Of a stretch of 64,000 nt of DNA, positions 48,253 through 57,107 are shown one piece after another. The notes beneath the pieces were generated by a model. It was not told the origin of the DNA, ran no database searches, and was given only the letters and a program-made list of their open reading frames with translations. The stretch comes from Bacillus sp. MYb209 (GTDB lineage: Bacteria; Bacillota; Bacilli; Bacillales; Bacillaceae_G), in assembly GCF_002975175.1 (NCBI RefSeq), contig NZ_PCNZ01000004.1, positions 310,001-374,000 on the forward strand, given 5' to 3'. Positions within the stretch are counted from its first letter, which is position 1, and each line of letters begins with the position of its first letter. Made by a program: the position numbers and the translations under genes.

Positions 48253-49539
48253 TCACTTTTTTGGTAACACTTGGCAGACACTCATTTTCTCTTCAATTAA
48301 TAATGTTTTTGCTGCTTGTTGTAGGTCTTGAACAGTTAATCCTTCTAACACTGTAAGAGCATCAAATAAACTAGATTCATTAAACGCATATCGTGTAAAC
48401 TGATTTGCAATATATTCAGGTGAATTCAACGATCGTAAAAATCCACCAATTTTCTTTTTCTTCACCCGTTCCAGCGCCTTCTCATCTAACTGATCATAAT
48501 TCGTTTGTAGTAAAATCCCTTTTAATCGCTCTGCCAATTCATCAGGGTGCTTCGTATCTCCACCAACCATTGCAAAACCGAAGTTATTTTCTTCTGTATA
48601 GTCATACGAGAATGAATCATCAATAAGACCTTCATTATATAAAGATTCGTAATGAACTGACCCTTTTCCAAATAAATAATCTAAAAGTAATGTAAGCGCA
48701 ATTTCTTGTTTTAACAGGGCTTTCCCTTTTTCTTTTAAATTCGTTGCCTTAATACCAACTAAACATTTTGGAGTTTGAACAGGCATTGAAATAATCTTTT
48801 TCTTTTCATTTACTTCTTCTGGTTCCTCTTCAAAAGAGCGAACGATTTCCGATTGATTTTCGTAATCTTTTTTCGCTTGATTTTCACGAACTAAATCCAT
48901 TGTTTTTTCAGGATCAATCGCTCCAACAACAAATAATAACATGTTGCTCGGATGGTAAAAAGTCTCATAACATTCATACAGTAGGTCTTTTGTAATTTTA
49001 CTAATAGACTCAATCGTCCCGGCAATATCAATTTTAATTGGATGTTTCACAAACAAACTATCGATTAACCCAAAGTATAAACGCCAGTCTGGGTTATCTT
49101 GGTACATTTGAATTTCTTGACCGATAATACCTTTTTCTTTTTCAACCGTTTTTTCAGAGAAATACGGTTCTTGTACAAAGTCTAACAACGTATTTAAATT
49201 TCTCTCTACATTTGATGTACAGGAAAAGAGATAAGCGGTTCTTGTAAAAGATGTAAAAGCGTTCGCTGAAGCACCTTGTTTACTAAACAATTGAAAAGCG
49301 TCATGGTCCTCTTTTTCAAACAATTTATGCTCAAGGAAATGAGCAATTCCATCTGGGACACGAGTCATGTCTTCTTTTCCAAGCGGAACAAATGTATTAT
49401 CAACAGAACCGTACTTCGTCGTAAATGTTGCAAATGTTTTGTTGAAGCCTTGTTTCGGTAAGATATATACGTCTAATCCATTCGGAAGTTTTTCATAATA
49501 TAGCGTCTCTTTTAATTGCTCATACACAATTTTCTCCAT
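48253..49539 (-). CDS. ymfH: M16 zinc peptidase family protein YmfH
   Basis: A 428-residue M16-family protein of the EF-P 5-aminopentanol modification-associated type. The inverted zinc motif HxxEH is intact in IAHFLEHKLFE near residue 69, with the distal Glu expected near EKEKGIIGQEIQMY. It is the active half of a pair: ymfF ends one base before it begins. The reaction of the pair in EF-P maturation is not known to me. Confidence 0.9.
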   Translation of the reverse strand: MEKIVYEQLKETLYYEKLPNGLDVYILPKQGFNKTFATFTTKYGSVDNTFVPLGKEDMTRVPDGIAHFLEHKLFEKEDHDAFQLFSKQGASANAFTSFTRTAYLFSCTSNVERNLNTLLDFVQEPYFSEKTVEKEKGIIGQEIQMYQDNPDWRLYFGLIDSLFVKHPIKIDIAGTIESISKITKDLLYECYETFYHPSNMLLFVVGAIDPEKTMDLVRENQAKKDYENQSEIVRSFEEEPEEVNEKKKIISMPVQTPKCLVGIKATNLKEKGKALLKQEIALTLLLDYLFGKGSVHYESLYNEGLIDDSFSYDYTEENNFGFAMVGGDTKHPDELAERLKGILLQTNYDQLDEKALERVKKKKIGGFLRSLNSPEYIANQFTRYAFNESSLFDALTVLEGLTVQDLQQAAKTLLIEEKMSVCQVLPKK

Positions 49540-50814
49540 TTATTCTCCCTCCGTTCCATGTAAAAAGTAAATTGTATCCAGTTCAATATTATTAGCAACT
49601 TTCACAATCTCTTCTTTCGTCACGCTTTCTATGCCCGTTAGCCATTCTTCAACTGGACGCGTACGCTCCGAGATTACCCCGTGATAAAGCATTTCAACAA
49701 AACCACGTGGTGTATCAATTGCCTCTAAGATTTGATTTTGAATTACACTTTTCGTTTGCTGAATCTCTTCCTCTGAAAAATCACCACTTTGCATTGCTTT
49801 CATCTGTTCTTTAATAATTTCAACAGCCTTTTCAAAGTTCTTCGCTTCAATCCCAGACATAACGAAGAGCAAACCTTTATGACTTTCAAATCTCGATGCT
49901 GCATAGTACGCTAAACTATTTTTTTCACGGACATTTACGAATAACTTCGAATGAGAAAACCCTCCAAATAATCCGTTAAACAATTGTAATGCAAAATAAT
50001 CTTCATCTTTATACGTAATGAATGTGCGATAGCCGATATTTAATTTACTTTGCTTTAGTTCTTGTTTTTCAACAATTTCTTTTTCTTCATTATTTCGTTT
50101 ATGAAGAAGTACATTTCTTTCTTTCACAACACGAGGTGAAATCGAAAAATACTTATTTACAAGCTCCACGGCATCTTCTGAAATGTCACCAATGATGTAT
50201 AAATCCATTTCATCTTCAGCTAACACTTTTTGATAATATTGATACAAACTTTCATTTGTAATAGAAGCAACACTTTCTTTTTTCCCATTTGCACTTAAGC
50301 GATATGGTTCTACTTTGCACATTTCTTCAATTAAACGCTCGTTTGCATAACGCATTTTATCATCATAAGTAGCTTCAATTCGTTGCAAGAGTGCTCGTTT
50401 CTCACTTTCTACAATAGAAGATAGAAAACCGTCCCCTTCTGTTGCTGGATTTAAAACAATATCAGATAACATAGAAAGCGCTTTTTCAAATAACGGTGGT
50501 GCATCGCGTAAATACGTTTCATTTGCAATGTCTACATAAATAGAGATGATATGGTCTTCCCCTTTTTTACTTACATCTACCGCTAAAGAAGATCCATATA
50601 ATTCTTCTAAATATTGACGAAGACGAATTACAGAAGGCAGTTTTTCTGTCGCACTTTGCAATACGTATGGCAATAAGGCACGCTCTGTCACCGTCTCCTC
50701 ATTTAAAGGTGCTTTAAAACGAAATACAAAGGTATTTGTTTTATATTTATCAGTCGGAATAATATGTACTCGCAAGCCACCTAATTCATGTAGTTGCTGT
50801 TCCATTAGTTTCAT
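49540..50814 (-). CDS. ymfF: M16-like protein YmfF (degenerate zinc site)
   Basis: A 424-residue M16-fold protein. The position of HxxEH holds LLPYVLQSATEKLPS, so the zinc ligands are missing and it is probably the non-catalytic partner of YmfH, as in other two-subunit M16 peptidases. The C-terminal substrate-binding domain is recognisable (FNGLFGGFSHSKLFVNVREKNSLAY in outline near 280). AGGAGGG lies before the ATG. Not in an operon with the upstream nup genes, which end in a terminator. Confidence 0.9.
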   Translation of the reverse strand: MKLMEQQLHELGGLRVHIIPTDKYKTNTFVFRFKAPLNEETVTERALLPYVLQSATEKLPSVIRLRQYLEELYGSSLAVDVSKKGEDHIISIYVDIANETYLRDAPPLFEKALSMLSDIVLNPATEGDGFLSSIVESEKRALLQRIEATYDDKMRYANERLIEEMCKVEPYRLSANGKKESVASITNESLYQYYQKVLAEDEMDLYIIGDISEDAVELVNKYFSISPRVVKERNVLLHKRNNEEKEIVEKQELKQSKLNIGYRTFITYKDEDYFALQLFNGLFGGFSHSKLFVNVREKNSLAYYAASRFESHKGLLFVMSGIEAKNFEKAVEIIKEQMKAMQSGDFSEEEIQQTKSVIQNQILEAIDTPRGFVEMLYHGVISERTRPVEEWLTGIESVTKEEIVKVANNIELDTIYFLHGTEGE

Positions 50815-50977
50815 TAATAGCCCTCCTTTACGTATGTAGGAATATTCCTCTTCAATATACAGTTTTTAGAAATAAAAAATCAACTTTTCTTCCTTATTAT
50901 GCTTACATTTGAGTCTTTCTAAAAACTTTAATATGTAAGGAACATAGTAAAATTCCGTATTAAATATATTCTATGTA

Positions 50978-51007
50978 AAAAAGCCCGCACTAATGTGCGA
51001 GCTTTTC
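50978..51007 (-). terminator. terminator of the nup operon
   Basis: AAAAGCCCGCAC / GTGCGAGCTTTT stem with one mismatch and a four-base loop, T-rich on the minus strand, 18 bases after the last permease gene. Confidence 0.85.
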
Positions 51008-51024
51008 TTATACTTTCTAAATAC

Positions 51025-51984
51025 TCATCGTTTTCCTTTTTCATAAGGCGTTCCTAATGCTTTCGGAGCCTCAGATCGGCCTACAAAACCAACAAGTGCT
51101 AATATTGTAAATACATACGGTAATATCGTTAAGAATACACTTGGAATTTCTTTTAATACAGGAATTGTACCACCTGTTATCCCAAGTGATTGAGCAAATC
51201 CGAAGAACAGCGCTGCTCCAAGAGCACCAAGTGGATTCCATTTACCAAAGATCATAGCTGCTAGCGCTAAGAAACCTTGTCCAGTAATTGTAGCACCTGA
51301 GAAGTTACCAGAAATCGACATTGCAAAGACCGCACCACCCACTCCTGCAAACATTCCAGATATACAAACTGCAATATAACGCATTTTATATACATTAATC
51401 CCCATCGTATCTGCGGCCATTGGATGTTCACCAACAGCACGAAGACGAAGACCGAATGGTGTTTTATAAATAATGTACCAGACAACAAAAGCTAAAATAA
51501 TAGCAATATACGATGTTAACGGTACATTTGAGAAAAAGATTTTCCCGATTACCGGAATATCCGAAAGTCCTGGAACATCGATTTTTTCAATTCGGTATTG
51601 AATAAAATCAGTCTGTCCTTTACCAAAGATTTTCTTAATCGCAAATACTGTTAAACCGAGAGCCAAAAAGTTAATCGCTACCCCGCTTACTACTTGATCC
51701 GCGCGGAATGTAATGGATGCTACTGCGTGAAGAAGTGCAAATAACCCACTACCAATAGCTGCAAATAATAGTGCAATCCAAGGAGTCATCGCTCCCCACG
51801 TATCACCCATTAATAACGTTGTAACGATACCAGTAAATGCACCAAATAACATTAAACCTTCTAATGCTATATTTACAACCCCAGAACGTTCACTGAACAC
51901 TCCACCTAACGCCGTAAAAATAAGTGGCGCTGCCGTATATAACGTACCAGTCACAAGAATGGCTAAAATATCTATAAAGCTCAT
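51025..51984 (-). CDS. nupQ: nucleoside (guanosine) ABC permease, NupQ-like
   Basis: A 319-residue BPD_transp_2-type permease with about nine membrane helices (AAPLIFTALGGVFSERSGVVNIALEGLMLF in outline near the N-terminus is the family hallmark). It pairs with the larger NupP-like permease, whose stop adjoins this start. With the ATPase and lipoprotein it forms the NupNOPQ-type importer for guanosine and related nucleosides. GGAGGGG lies before the ATG. Confidence 0.88.
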   Translation of the reverse strand: MSFIDILAILVTGTLYTAAPLIFTALGGVFSERSGVVNIALEGLMLFGAFTGIVTTLLMGDTWGAMTPWIALLFAAIGSGLFALLHAVASITFRADQVVSGVAINFLALGLTVFAIKKIFGKGQTDFIQYRIEKIDVPGLSDIPVIGKIFFSNVPLTSYIAIILAFVVWYIIYKTPFGLRLRAVGEHPMAADTMGINVYKMRYIAVCISGMFAGVGGAVFAMSISGNFSGATITGQGFLALAAMIFGKWNPLGALGAALFFGFAQSLGITGGTIPVLKEIPSVFLTILPYVFTILALVGFVGRSEAPKALGTPYEKGKR

Positions 51985-53043
51985 TTATTTCCCCTCCTTG
52001 CTCATGCGTGTAAGTGCCCAACGTAAAACATAACTGCAAGCAACAAAGAAAATAATACATGCGATAATAACATTAATTAACTCAGAAGGTACATCTGCTT
52101 CAAAATTCATTTGCGGTGCTGCACTTTTCAAACCACCGAACAGTAAAGCCGATAATAATATACCAAACGGATTATTTCCTCCAAGAAGAGCTACCGCAAT
52201 CCCATCGAATCCAATACCAGTAAACGATGTCATTGCCGTCATACTTTGGAATGTTCCTAGACCTTCCATTGCCCCACCAATTCCAGCAAAAGCACCAGCA
52301 ATTGTCATTGATAATACAACATTACGAGAGACTTTCATCCCTGCATATTGCGATGCATTTTGGTTAAAACCAACCGATTTCAACTCATATCCTAACGTAG
52401 TCCTATCTAATAAGAACCACATTACAATAGCAATTAAAATAGCTACAACAATTCCCCAGTGCAAACGAGATCCATCTGTCAATGAAGATAGCCAATCAGA
52501 AGCTAATGAAGCACTCGCTTGTACATCATAAGATTTCTCATTACCTTCATGTATAAAACGTTTAATAAGATCATACGTAACATAAAGTGCAATGTAGTTC
52601 ATCATAATTGTGACAATTACTTCATTTACTTTAAGCTTTCCTTTTAAATATCCAGGTATAAACCCCCATAAACCACCGGCAATCGCGGCTACTAAAATAG
52701 ATAACGGAATATGCAAAAATGCTGGTAACGATACTGCATATCCAAACCAGACAGCGGCAAGCCATCCAACTAATAATTGTCCTTCTACCCCAATGTTAAA
52801 AAGACCTGTACGAAACGCAAATGCAACAGACAGACCAGCTAACACAAGTGGAATCATCGTACGTAGCGTCTCACCGATAGCCTGCGGATTTCCAACCATT
52901 CCTTCCCAAAGCGCTGCATACCCAACAATTGGATCATATCCACTAACTAACATTACAATGGCACCAACAAGTAAACCAAAAATAACGGATAATACAGGAA
53001 CTAAAATGTTAATTGTTCGCTCCGTTAAAAATTTTTTAGCCAT
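51985..53043 (-). CDS. nupP: nucleoside (guanosine) ABC permease, NupP-like
   Basis: A 352-residue membrane permease with about ten helices and the BPD_transp_2 hallmarks (AFRTGLFNIGVEGQLLVG, GIGFDGIAVALLGGNNPFG). It is the first of two permeases of the NupNOPQ-type importer. It starts eight bases inside the end of the ATPase gene, so expression is coupled. Substrate is inferred from family and from the guanine riboswitch upstream. Confidence 0.88.
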   Translation of the reverse strand: MAKKFLTERTINILVPVLSVIFGLLVGAIVMLVSGYDPIVGYAALWEGMVGNPQAIGETLRTMIPLVLAGLSVAFAFRTGLFNIGVEGQLLVGWLAAVWFGYAVSLPAFLHIPLSILVAAIAGGLWGFIPGYLKGKLKVNEVIVTIMMNYIALYVTYDLIKRFIHEGNEKSYDVQASASLASDWLSSLTDGSRLHWGIVVAILIAIVMWFLLDRTTLGYELKSVGFNQNASQYAGMKVSRNVVLSMTIAGAFAGIGGAMEGLGTFQSMTAMTSFTGIGFDGIAVALLGGNNPFGILLSALLFGGLKSAAPQMNFEADVPSELINVIIACIIFFVACSYVLRWALTRMSKEGK

Positions 53044-54568
53044 TTGTATTCACCTTCTCTTTCTCCGTTCCGCCAGCCATCAACAAACCAAGCTGTTGTT
53101 CATTTGTTTCTTTCGCATCGACAATTGCTACAATTTCCCCTTCATATATAACAGCAACTCGATCACTTACATTTAAAATTTCATCCAGTTCTAGCGATAG
53201 AAGTAATACTGCTTTCCCATTATCTCTCTGCTCGATTAATTTTTTATGAATAAATTCAATCGCACCTACATCTAAACCACGTGTTGGCTGTGCTGCAATT
53301 AATAAATCTGGATTACGATCTACTTCACGTGCAATGATAGCTTTCTGCTGATTTCCACCTGATAGAGCACGCGCTAATGTTTGTTCACTAGGTGTACGTA
53401 CATCAAACTGTTCAATAAGCGCCTTTGCTTTCTCTGTGATTTTGCTAAAATTTAAAATCCCCTTCTTTGAAAATGGATTTTTATAGTATGTTTGCAAAAC
53501 TATATTGTCTTTAACAGAAAAATCAAGAACTAGCCCGTGTTTATGACGGTCTTCTGGAATATGACCAATTCCTTCCTCTGTAATTCTTCGAACAGGCCAA
53601 TTCGTTATTTCTTTTCCTTTAATTGCAATAGAACCTGACTCAACTTTTCGTAAACCAGTAATCGCCTCTATTAATTCACTTTGTCCATTTCCATCAATCC
53701 CTGCAATCCCCACAATTTCTCCTGCACGAACAGTTAAGTCAAGGCCTTTTACAGCAGGTAATTGGCGTGCATCATGAACGACAAGATTCGCAACAGACAG
53801 AACCTCTTCTTTCGGTTTGGCCTCTATTTTTTCTGTTTTAAAATTCACTTGACGTCCGACCATTAATTCTGCAAGTTTATGTTCATCCATTTTCGCAACG
53901 TCAACTGTACCAATCCCTTTACCTTTACGAATAATTGTACAACGATCGCAAACTTCCATAATTTCTTTCAACTTATGTGTAATAAGAACGATTGATTTCC
54001 CTTCTTTTACAAGTTTTTTCATAATTTGAATCAATTCATTAATTTCTTGAGGGGTTAACACCGCAGTAGGTTCATCAAATATTAAAATCTCCGCACCGCG
54101 ATAAAGTGTCTTTAATATTTCAACCCTTTGCTGCATCCCAACCGAAATATCTTCAATCTTTGCATATGGATCAACAGCTAAACCGTACTGTTCAGATAAT
54201 TGTTTAATTTCTTTTGCAGCCTCTTCAACAGCGATTTTCCCTTTTCTCTTCGGCTCATTTCCAAGAATAATATTCTCTGTAACTGTAAAATTATGAACAA
54301 GCATAAAATGCTGATGGACCATCCCAATTCCAAGGTCATTTGCTATATTCGGATTTGTAATTTTTACAGGTTTCCCTTTAATTTTAATCTCTCCCTGTTC
54401 TGGTTGATACAAACCGAACAGTACATTCATTAGCGTTGATTTCCCTGCACCATTTTCTCCAAGTAAAGCATGTATTTCTCCCTGTTTTACTTGCAGCGTA
54501 ATATCATCATTCGCCACAATGCCTGGGAATACTTTTGTAATATTGTTCATCTCAATTACGTATTCCAT
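53036..54568 (-). CDS. nupO: nucleoside ABC transporter ATPase (two cassettes), NupO-like
   Basis: A 510-residue ATPase with two ABC cassettes. The first has Walker A GENGAGKSTL, signature ISVGMQQRVEI and Walker B LIFDEPTAVL. The second has a degenerate Walker A (GIDGNGQSEL) and signature LSGGNQQKAIIARE. This RbsA/MglA/NupO arrangement serves sugar and nucleoside importers. I start at 54568 behind AGGAGG; nine further codons lack support. A hairpin separates it from the lipoprotein gene. Confidence 0.92.
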   Translation of the reverse strand: MEYVIEMNNITKVFPGIVANDDITLQVKQGEIHALLGENGAGKSTLMNVLFGLYQPEQGEIKIKGKPVKITNPNIANDLGIGMVHQHFMLVHNFTVTENIILGNEPKRKGKIAVEEAAKEIKQLSEQYGLAVDPYAKIEDISVGMQQRVEILKTLYRGAEILIFDEPTAVLTPQEINELIQIMKKLVKEGKSIVLITHKLKEIMEVCDRCTIIRKGKGIGTVDVAKMDEHKLAELMVGRQVNFKTEKIEAKPKEEVLSVANLVVHDARQLPAVKGLDLTVRAGEIVGIAGIDGNGQSELIEAITGLRKVESGSIAIKGKEITNWPVRRITEEGIGHIPEDRHKHGLVLDFSVKDNIVLQTYYKNPFSKKGILNFSKITEKAKALIEQFDVRTPSEQTLARALSGGNQQKAIIAREVDRNPDLLIAAQPTRGLDVGAIEFIHKKLIEQRDNGKAVLLLSLELDEILNVSDRVAVIYEGEIVAIVDAKETNEQQLGLLMAGGTEKEKVNTNG

Positions 54569-54633
54569 TTTGTTCCTCCTTCTAGCAGGGAACACTCCCC
54601 AATTACACTCTATTAAAAGTAATTTTATATATA

Positions 54634-54662
54634 CAAAGGTTAGTTCTAAGAACTAACCTTTG
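54634..54662 (-). terminator. intercistronic hairpin after nupN
   Basis: CAAAGGTTAGTTC / GAACTAACCTTTG, 13-bp perfect stem with a three-base loop, but only a poor T-run follows on the minus strand. Inside an operon this fits partial termination or mRNA protection that makes the binding protein more abundant than the membrane parts. Confidence 0.7.
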
Positions 54663-54676
54663 CTATTTCTCTATCA

Positions 54677-55753
54677 TTATTTCTTTAGAGAAGCTTCATA
54701 TGCTTTATATTCTTCGTCAGTTGCAGGTACTTTAATTTCACCAGCAGTGATTTTCTTCTCAAATTCTTCTACTTTTGTTAAAATTTCTGGGTTTACTTTT
54801 TTCACATTGTCAGTTGTTTTCGCAATACCGACACCTTCATCTTTTAAGCCAAACTCTTCTACTTTACCGCCTTTTAACTTACCATCTTTCGCTTCTTGTG
54901 CCACTTTTGCAACTGCAATATCAACACGTTTTACCATTGAAGTTAAAGTTACGTTTTCAGGCATACCTTCTTGGTTTTGGTCACGGTCAACACCGATTAC
55001 CCAAACGTTTTCACCTTTTTTCTTGCGGTTTTTCGCTTCTGTGAATACACCGTTACCAGTTGCACCTGAAGCGTGATAAATTACGTCAACACCTTGACCG
55101 TACATTGCTGAAGCTAATACAGATCCTTTTTCTGGCTTATCAAACGCATCAGCATATTGCGATACAATTTCGATATTTGGATTTACTGCTTTTGCACCAG
55201 CTTTAAAACCTGATTCAAATTTTGTAATTAATGGACTCTTCACACCACCAACAAAACCTACTTTATTTGATTTTGTTGTCATTGCTGCTACAGCCCCAAC
55301 TAGGAATGAACCTTCATGGTCTTTAAATGTAATACTTGTTACGTTTGGCTTATCCACAACTGTATCTACAATCGCAAACTGTTCTTTCGGATACTGTTCA
55401 GCTACTTTTGTAATTGATTTTTCCATTAAGTAACCAATACCAAATGTTGTGTTATAATTATCTTTCGCAAATTTCGTTAAATTCGGAATATAGTCTGCAT
55501 CTTTACTTGATTGAAGATAACGGTATCCTTCATTTTTCTTTAAATTGTTGTCTTTACCGAATTTTGTTAAACCTTCCCAAGCTGATTGGTTAAATGATTT
55601 GTCATCAACGCCCCCAACATCTGTAACCATACCAACCTTAAACTCTTTATCCCCTTTTTTGTCACTATCCGCTTTATCCGAGTTACCACATGCACCTAAC
55701 ACTGTACTTGCTGCTAACGTTAACGATAATAAAAGACCTGTTTTTTTCTTCAT
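54677..55753 (-). CDS. nupN: nucleoside-binding BMP-family lipoprotein, NupN-like
   Basis: A 358-residue basic-membrane-protein (BMP/Med) substrate-binding lipoprotein. The lipobox is TVLGACGNS near residue 18-24; the BMP pattern is VGMVTDVGGVDDKSFNQSAWEGL in outline near 42-65, and VIYHASGATGNGVFTEA and WVIGVDRDQ follow. It captures nucleosides outside the membrane for the NupOPQ importer. AGGAGGGG lies before the ATG. It is 90 bases downstream of the gntR gene. Confidence 0.92.
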   Translation of the reverse strand: MKKKTGLLLSLTLAASTVLGACGNSDKADSDKKGDKEFKVGMVTDVGGVDDKSFNQSAWEGLTKFGKDNNLKKNEGYRYLQSSKDADYIPNLTKFAKDNYNTTFGIGYLMEKSITKVAEQYPKEQFAIVDTVVDKPNVTSITFKDHEGSFLVGAVAAMTTKSNKVGFVGGVKSPLITKFESGFKAGAKAVNPNIEIVSQYADAFDKPEKGSVLASAMYGQGVDVIYHASGATGNGVFTEAKNRKKKGENVWVIGVDRDQNQEGMPENVTLTSMVKRVDIAVAKVAQEAKDGKLKGGKVEEFGLKDEGVGIAKTTDNVKKVNPEILTKVEEFEKKITAGEIKVPATDEEYKAYEASLKK

Positions 55754-55843
55754 ACTAGAAACCCCTCCTGAAATGTTTTGTCTAATGATTCATACGCTGC
55801 TGTCCCTTACTTCTTGCTGTCACCTCCCTAAAAAGGAACTTCC

Positions 55844-56569
55844 CTACATACGTTTTCTTAATACGTGGAAGCTAAACTTATCAGCTCTAAAGTAATTAAT
55901 AGAATATAAGATTGGCTCATCATTTTGATCATAGTGCATTTGTTTTAAAACTAGCAGTGCCGTTTCAGGTTCACATTCTAAAATCGGTGAAATTTTCGGG
56001 TGATAACCAATCGGTTCAATGTGAGCAACTGCGTATGTGATACGCTTGTGCGTATTATTATGTATTACTGTAAGCAGCGATTCCTCATTGTATCCCGATA
56101 AATCTGGTAATATCTCTTTTGCCAGTTTATCAATGCAATATACAACTGGTTCCCCATCCGCTGTACGAACACGTTCAATCATTACTGCGCTAAAACCATC
56201 TTCACAATTAAATTTCTCTTTTTCTTCTTCTGTTAAAGTTGTTGTAGATGATGATAAAAAGATTGTTCCTGGTGTTTTCCCCACACTAGAAATCATATCT
56301 GTAATACTAGAAAGTTGCTCTATTCCAGAAGAAAATAACGGCTTCGCATTTACAAATGTCCCTACACCATGTCTACGAATAACAACATTTTCTTCTTCTA
56401 AAATACGTAGTGCTTCCCTTAAAGTTGCCCTACTTACACCAAGTTCTTTCGCTAGATCAAACTCTGAAGGTAACTTTTGTTTTTCTTTGTAAGCCCCATC
56501 TTTAATTTTCCCTTTGATGTGATCAATCACCCGTAAATATAGATGACGACTATCGGATTTTACTGACAT
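55844..56569 (-). CDS. ymfC: GntR/UTRA regulator YmfC (NupR-type)
   Basis: A 241-residue GntR-family regulator: winged helix at about 10-78 ([31 protein letters not shown] in outline) and UTRA effector domain at about 100-238. B. subtilis YmfC has the same local position next to spoIIIE; I recall it being linked to control of nup genes but cannot verify this here. Its place between the riboswitch and nupN supports control of nucleoside uptake. Start at 56569 follows GGGGGAG; five upstream codons lack support. Confidence 0.85.
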   Translation of the reverse strand: MSVKSDSRHLYLRVIDHIKGKIKDGAYKEKQKLPSEFDLAKELGVSRATLREALRILEEENVVIRRHGVGTFVNAKPLFSSGIEQLSSITDMISSVGKTPGTIFLSSSTTTLTEEEKEKFNCEDGFSAVMIERVRTADGEPVVYCIDKLAKEILPDLSGYNEESLLTVIHNNTHKRITYAVAHIEPIGYHPKISPILECEPETALLVLKQMHYDQNDEPILYSINYFRADKFSFHVLRKRM

Positions 56570-56730
56570 AAGACTCCCCCGCATTTCAATTATTCGACCT
56601 CTGATGTAAGACTTCTTTTCTCTTTTTTCAACTTACAACATAGTATAAATTACTAAATACTAAAAATAAGCGTAATTATCGAATAAATATTAATAATTTT
56701 TCAAGATGAAATTTTCACTCTTTATTCCAT

Positions 56731-56786
56731 AAAAAAAACTTTGCACCATAAACATTTCTCATATAGAGAAAAAGTTCGGCACAAAG
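56731..56786 (-). terminator. riboswitch expression-platform terminator
   Basis: On the minus strand CTTTGTGCC pairs with GGTGCAAAG (two G-U pairs), an inner hairpin TTTCTC/GAGAAA stacks inside, and eight T follow. It lies 32 bases after the aptamer and about 160 bases before the gntR start. Confidence 0.85.
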
Positions 56787-56817
56787 ATTCCTTACATCCT
56801 TTGTTACACACTTTTCC

Positions 56818-56886
56818 CCTCATAGTCTAGCAATTCATGGTTGCCAGGTAGAAACTTATGGACCTTATCTCCAAGATTATATGAGG
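56818..56886 (-). ncRNA. purine riboswitch, guanine type
   Basis: The 69-base minus-strand segment matches the purine aptamer. P1 is CCTCATA / TATGAGG, J1/2 is TAATC, J2/3 is AAGTTTCTAC (exact), P3 is CTGGCAA / TTGCTAG, and J3/1 is ACT. The middle C of J3/1 is the base that pairs the ligand, which means guanine rather than adenine. Loop GG and CC needed for the kissing contact are kept; the loops read GATAAGG and CCATGAA, slightly off the usual GATATGG and CCGTAAA. It should shut off the gntR-nupNOPQ operon when guanine is plentiful. Confidence 0.94.
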
Positions 56887-56906
56887 CAGTGATTCTTTTC
56901 GAAGTA

Positions 56907-56935
56907 ATCTTACCACTTGCTCCCATATGTGTCAA
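56907..56935 (-). promoter_or_regulatory. promoter of the riboswitch-nup operon
   Basis: Minus strand TTGACA (56930-56935), 17-base spacer, TAAGAT (56907-56912), about 20 bases before the aptamer. A good sigma-A promoter. Confidence 0.85.
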
Positions 56936-57071
56936 CAGAATTCAACATTTTTCTACATTAAATATCGAACGTTTCGAAAGCCAAAACGATAAGCATTCGT
57001 ATTCTAAAGGACCCTTAAAGATGTAAGCCCTTTCTTCGTCAGTGACTATAGTATATAACAAAAACAGCATA

Positions 57072-57107
57072 TAAAAAAGCCTAATTGTAAAAACAATTAG
57101 GCTTTTT
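57072..57107 (-). terminator. terminator of spoIIIE
   Basis: AAAAAAGCCTAATTGT / ACAATTAGGCTTTTTT, 16-bp perfect stem with a four-base loop, adjacent to the spoIIIE stop. Confidence 0.93.

Noticed and set aside
52610-53176. 188-codon plus-strand frame opposite nupP.
   Set aside because: Antisense to a recognised permease; composition (Pro, Thr, Asn-rich) is that of a mirrored membrane gene.
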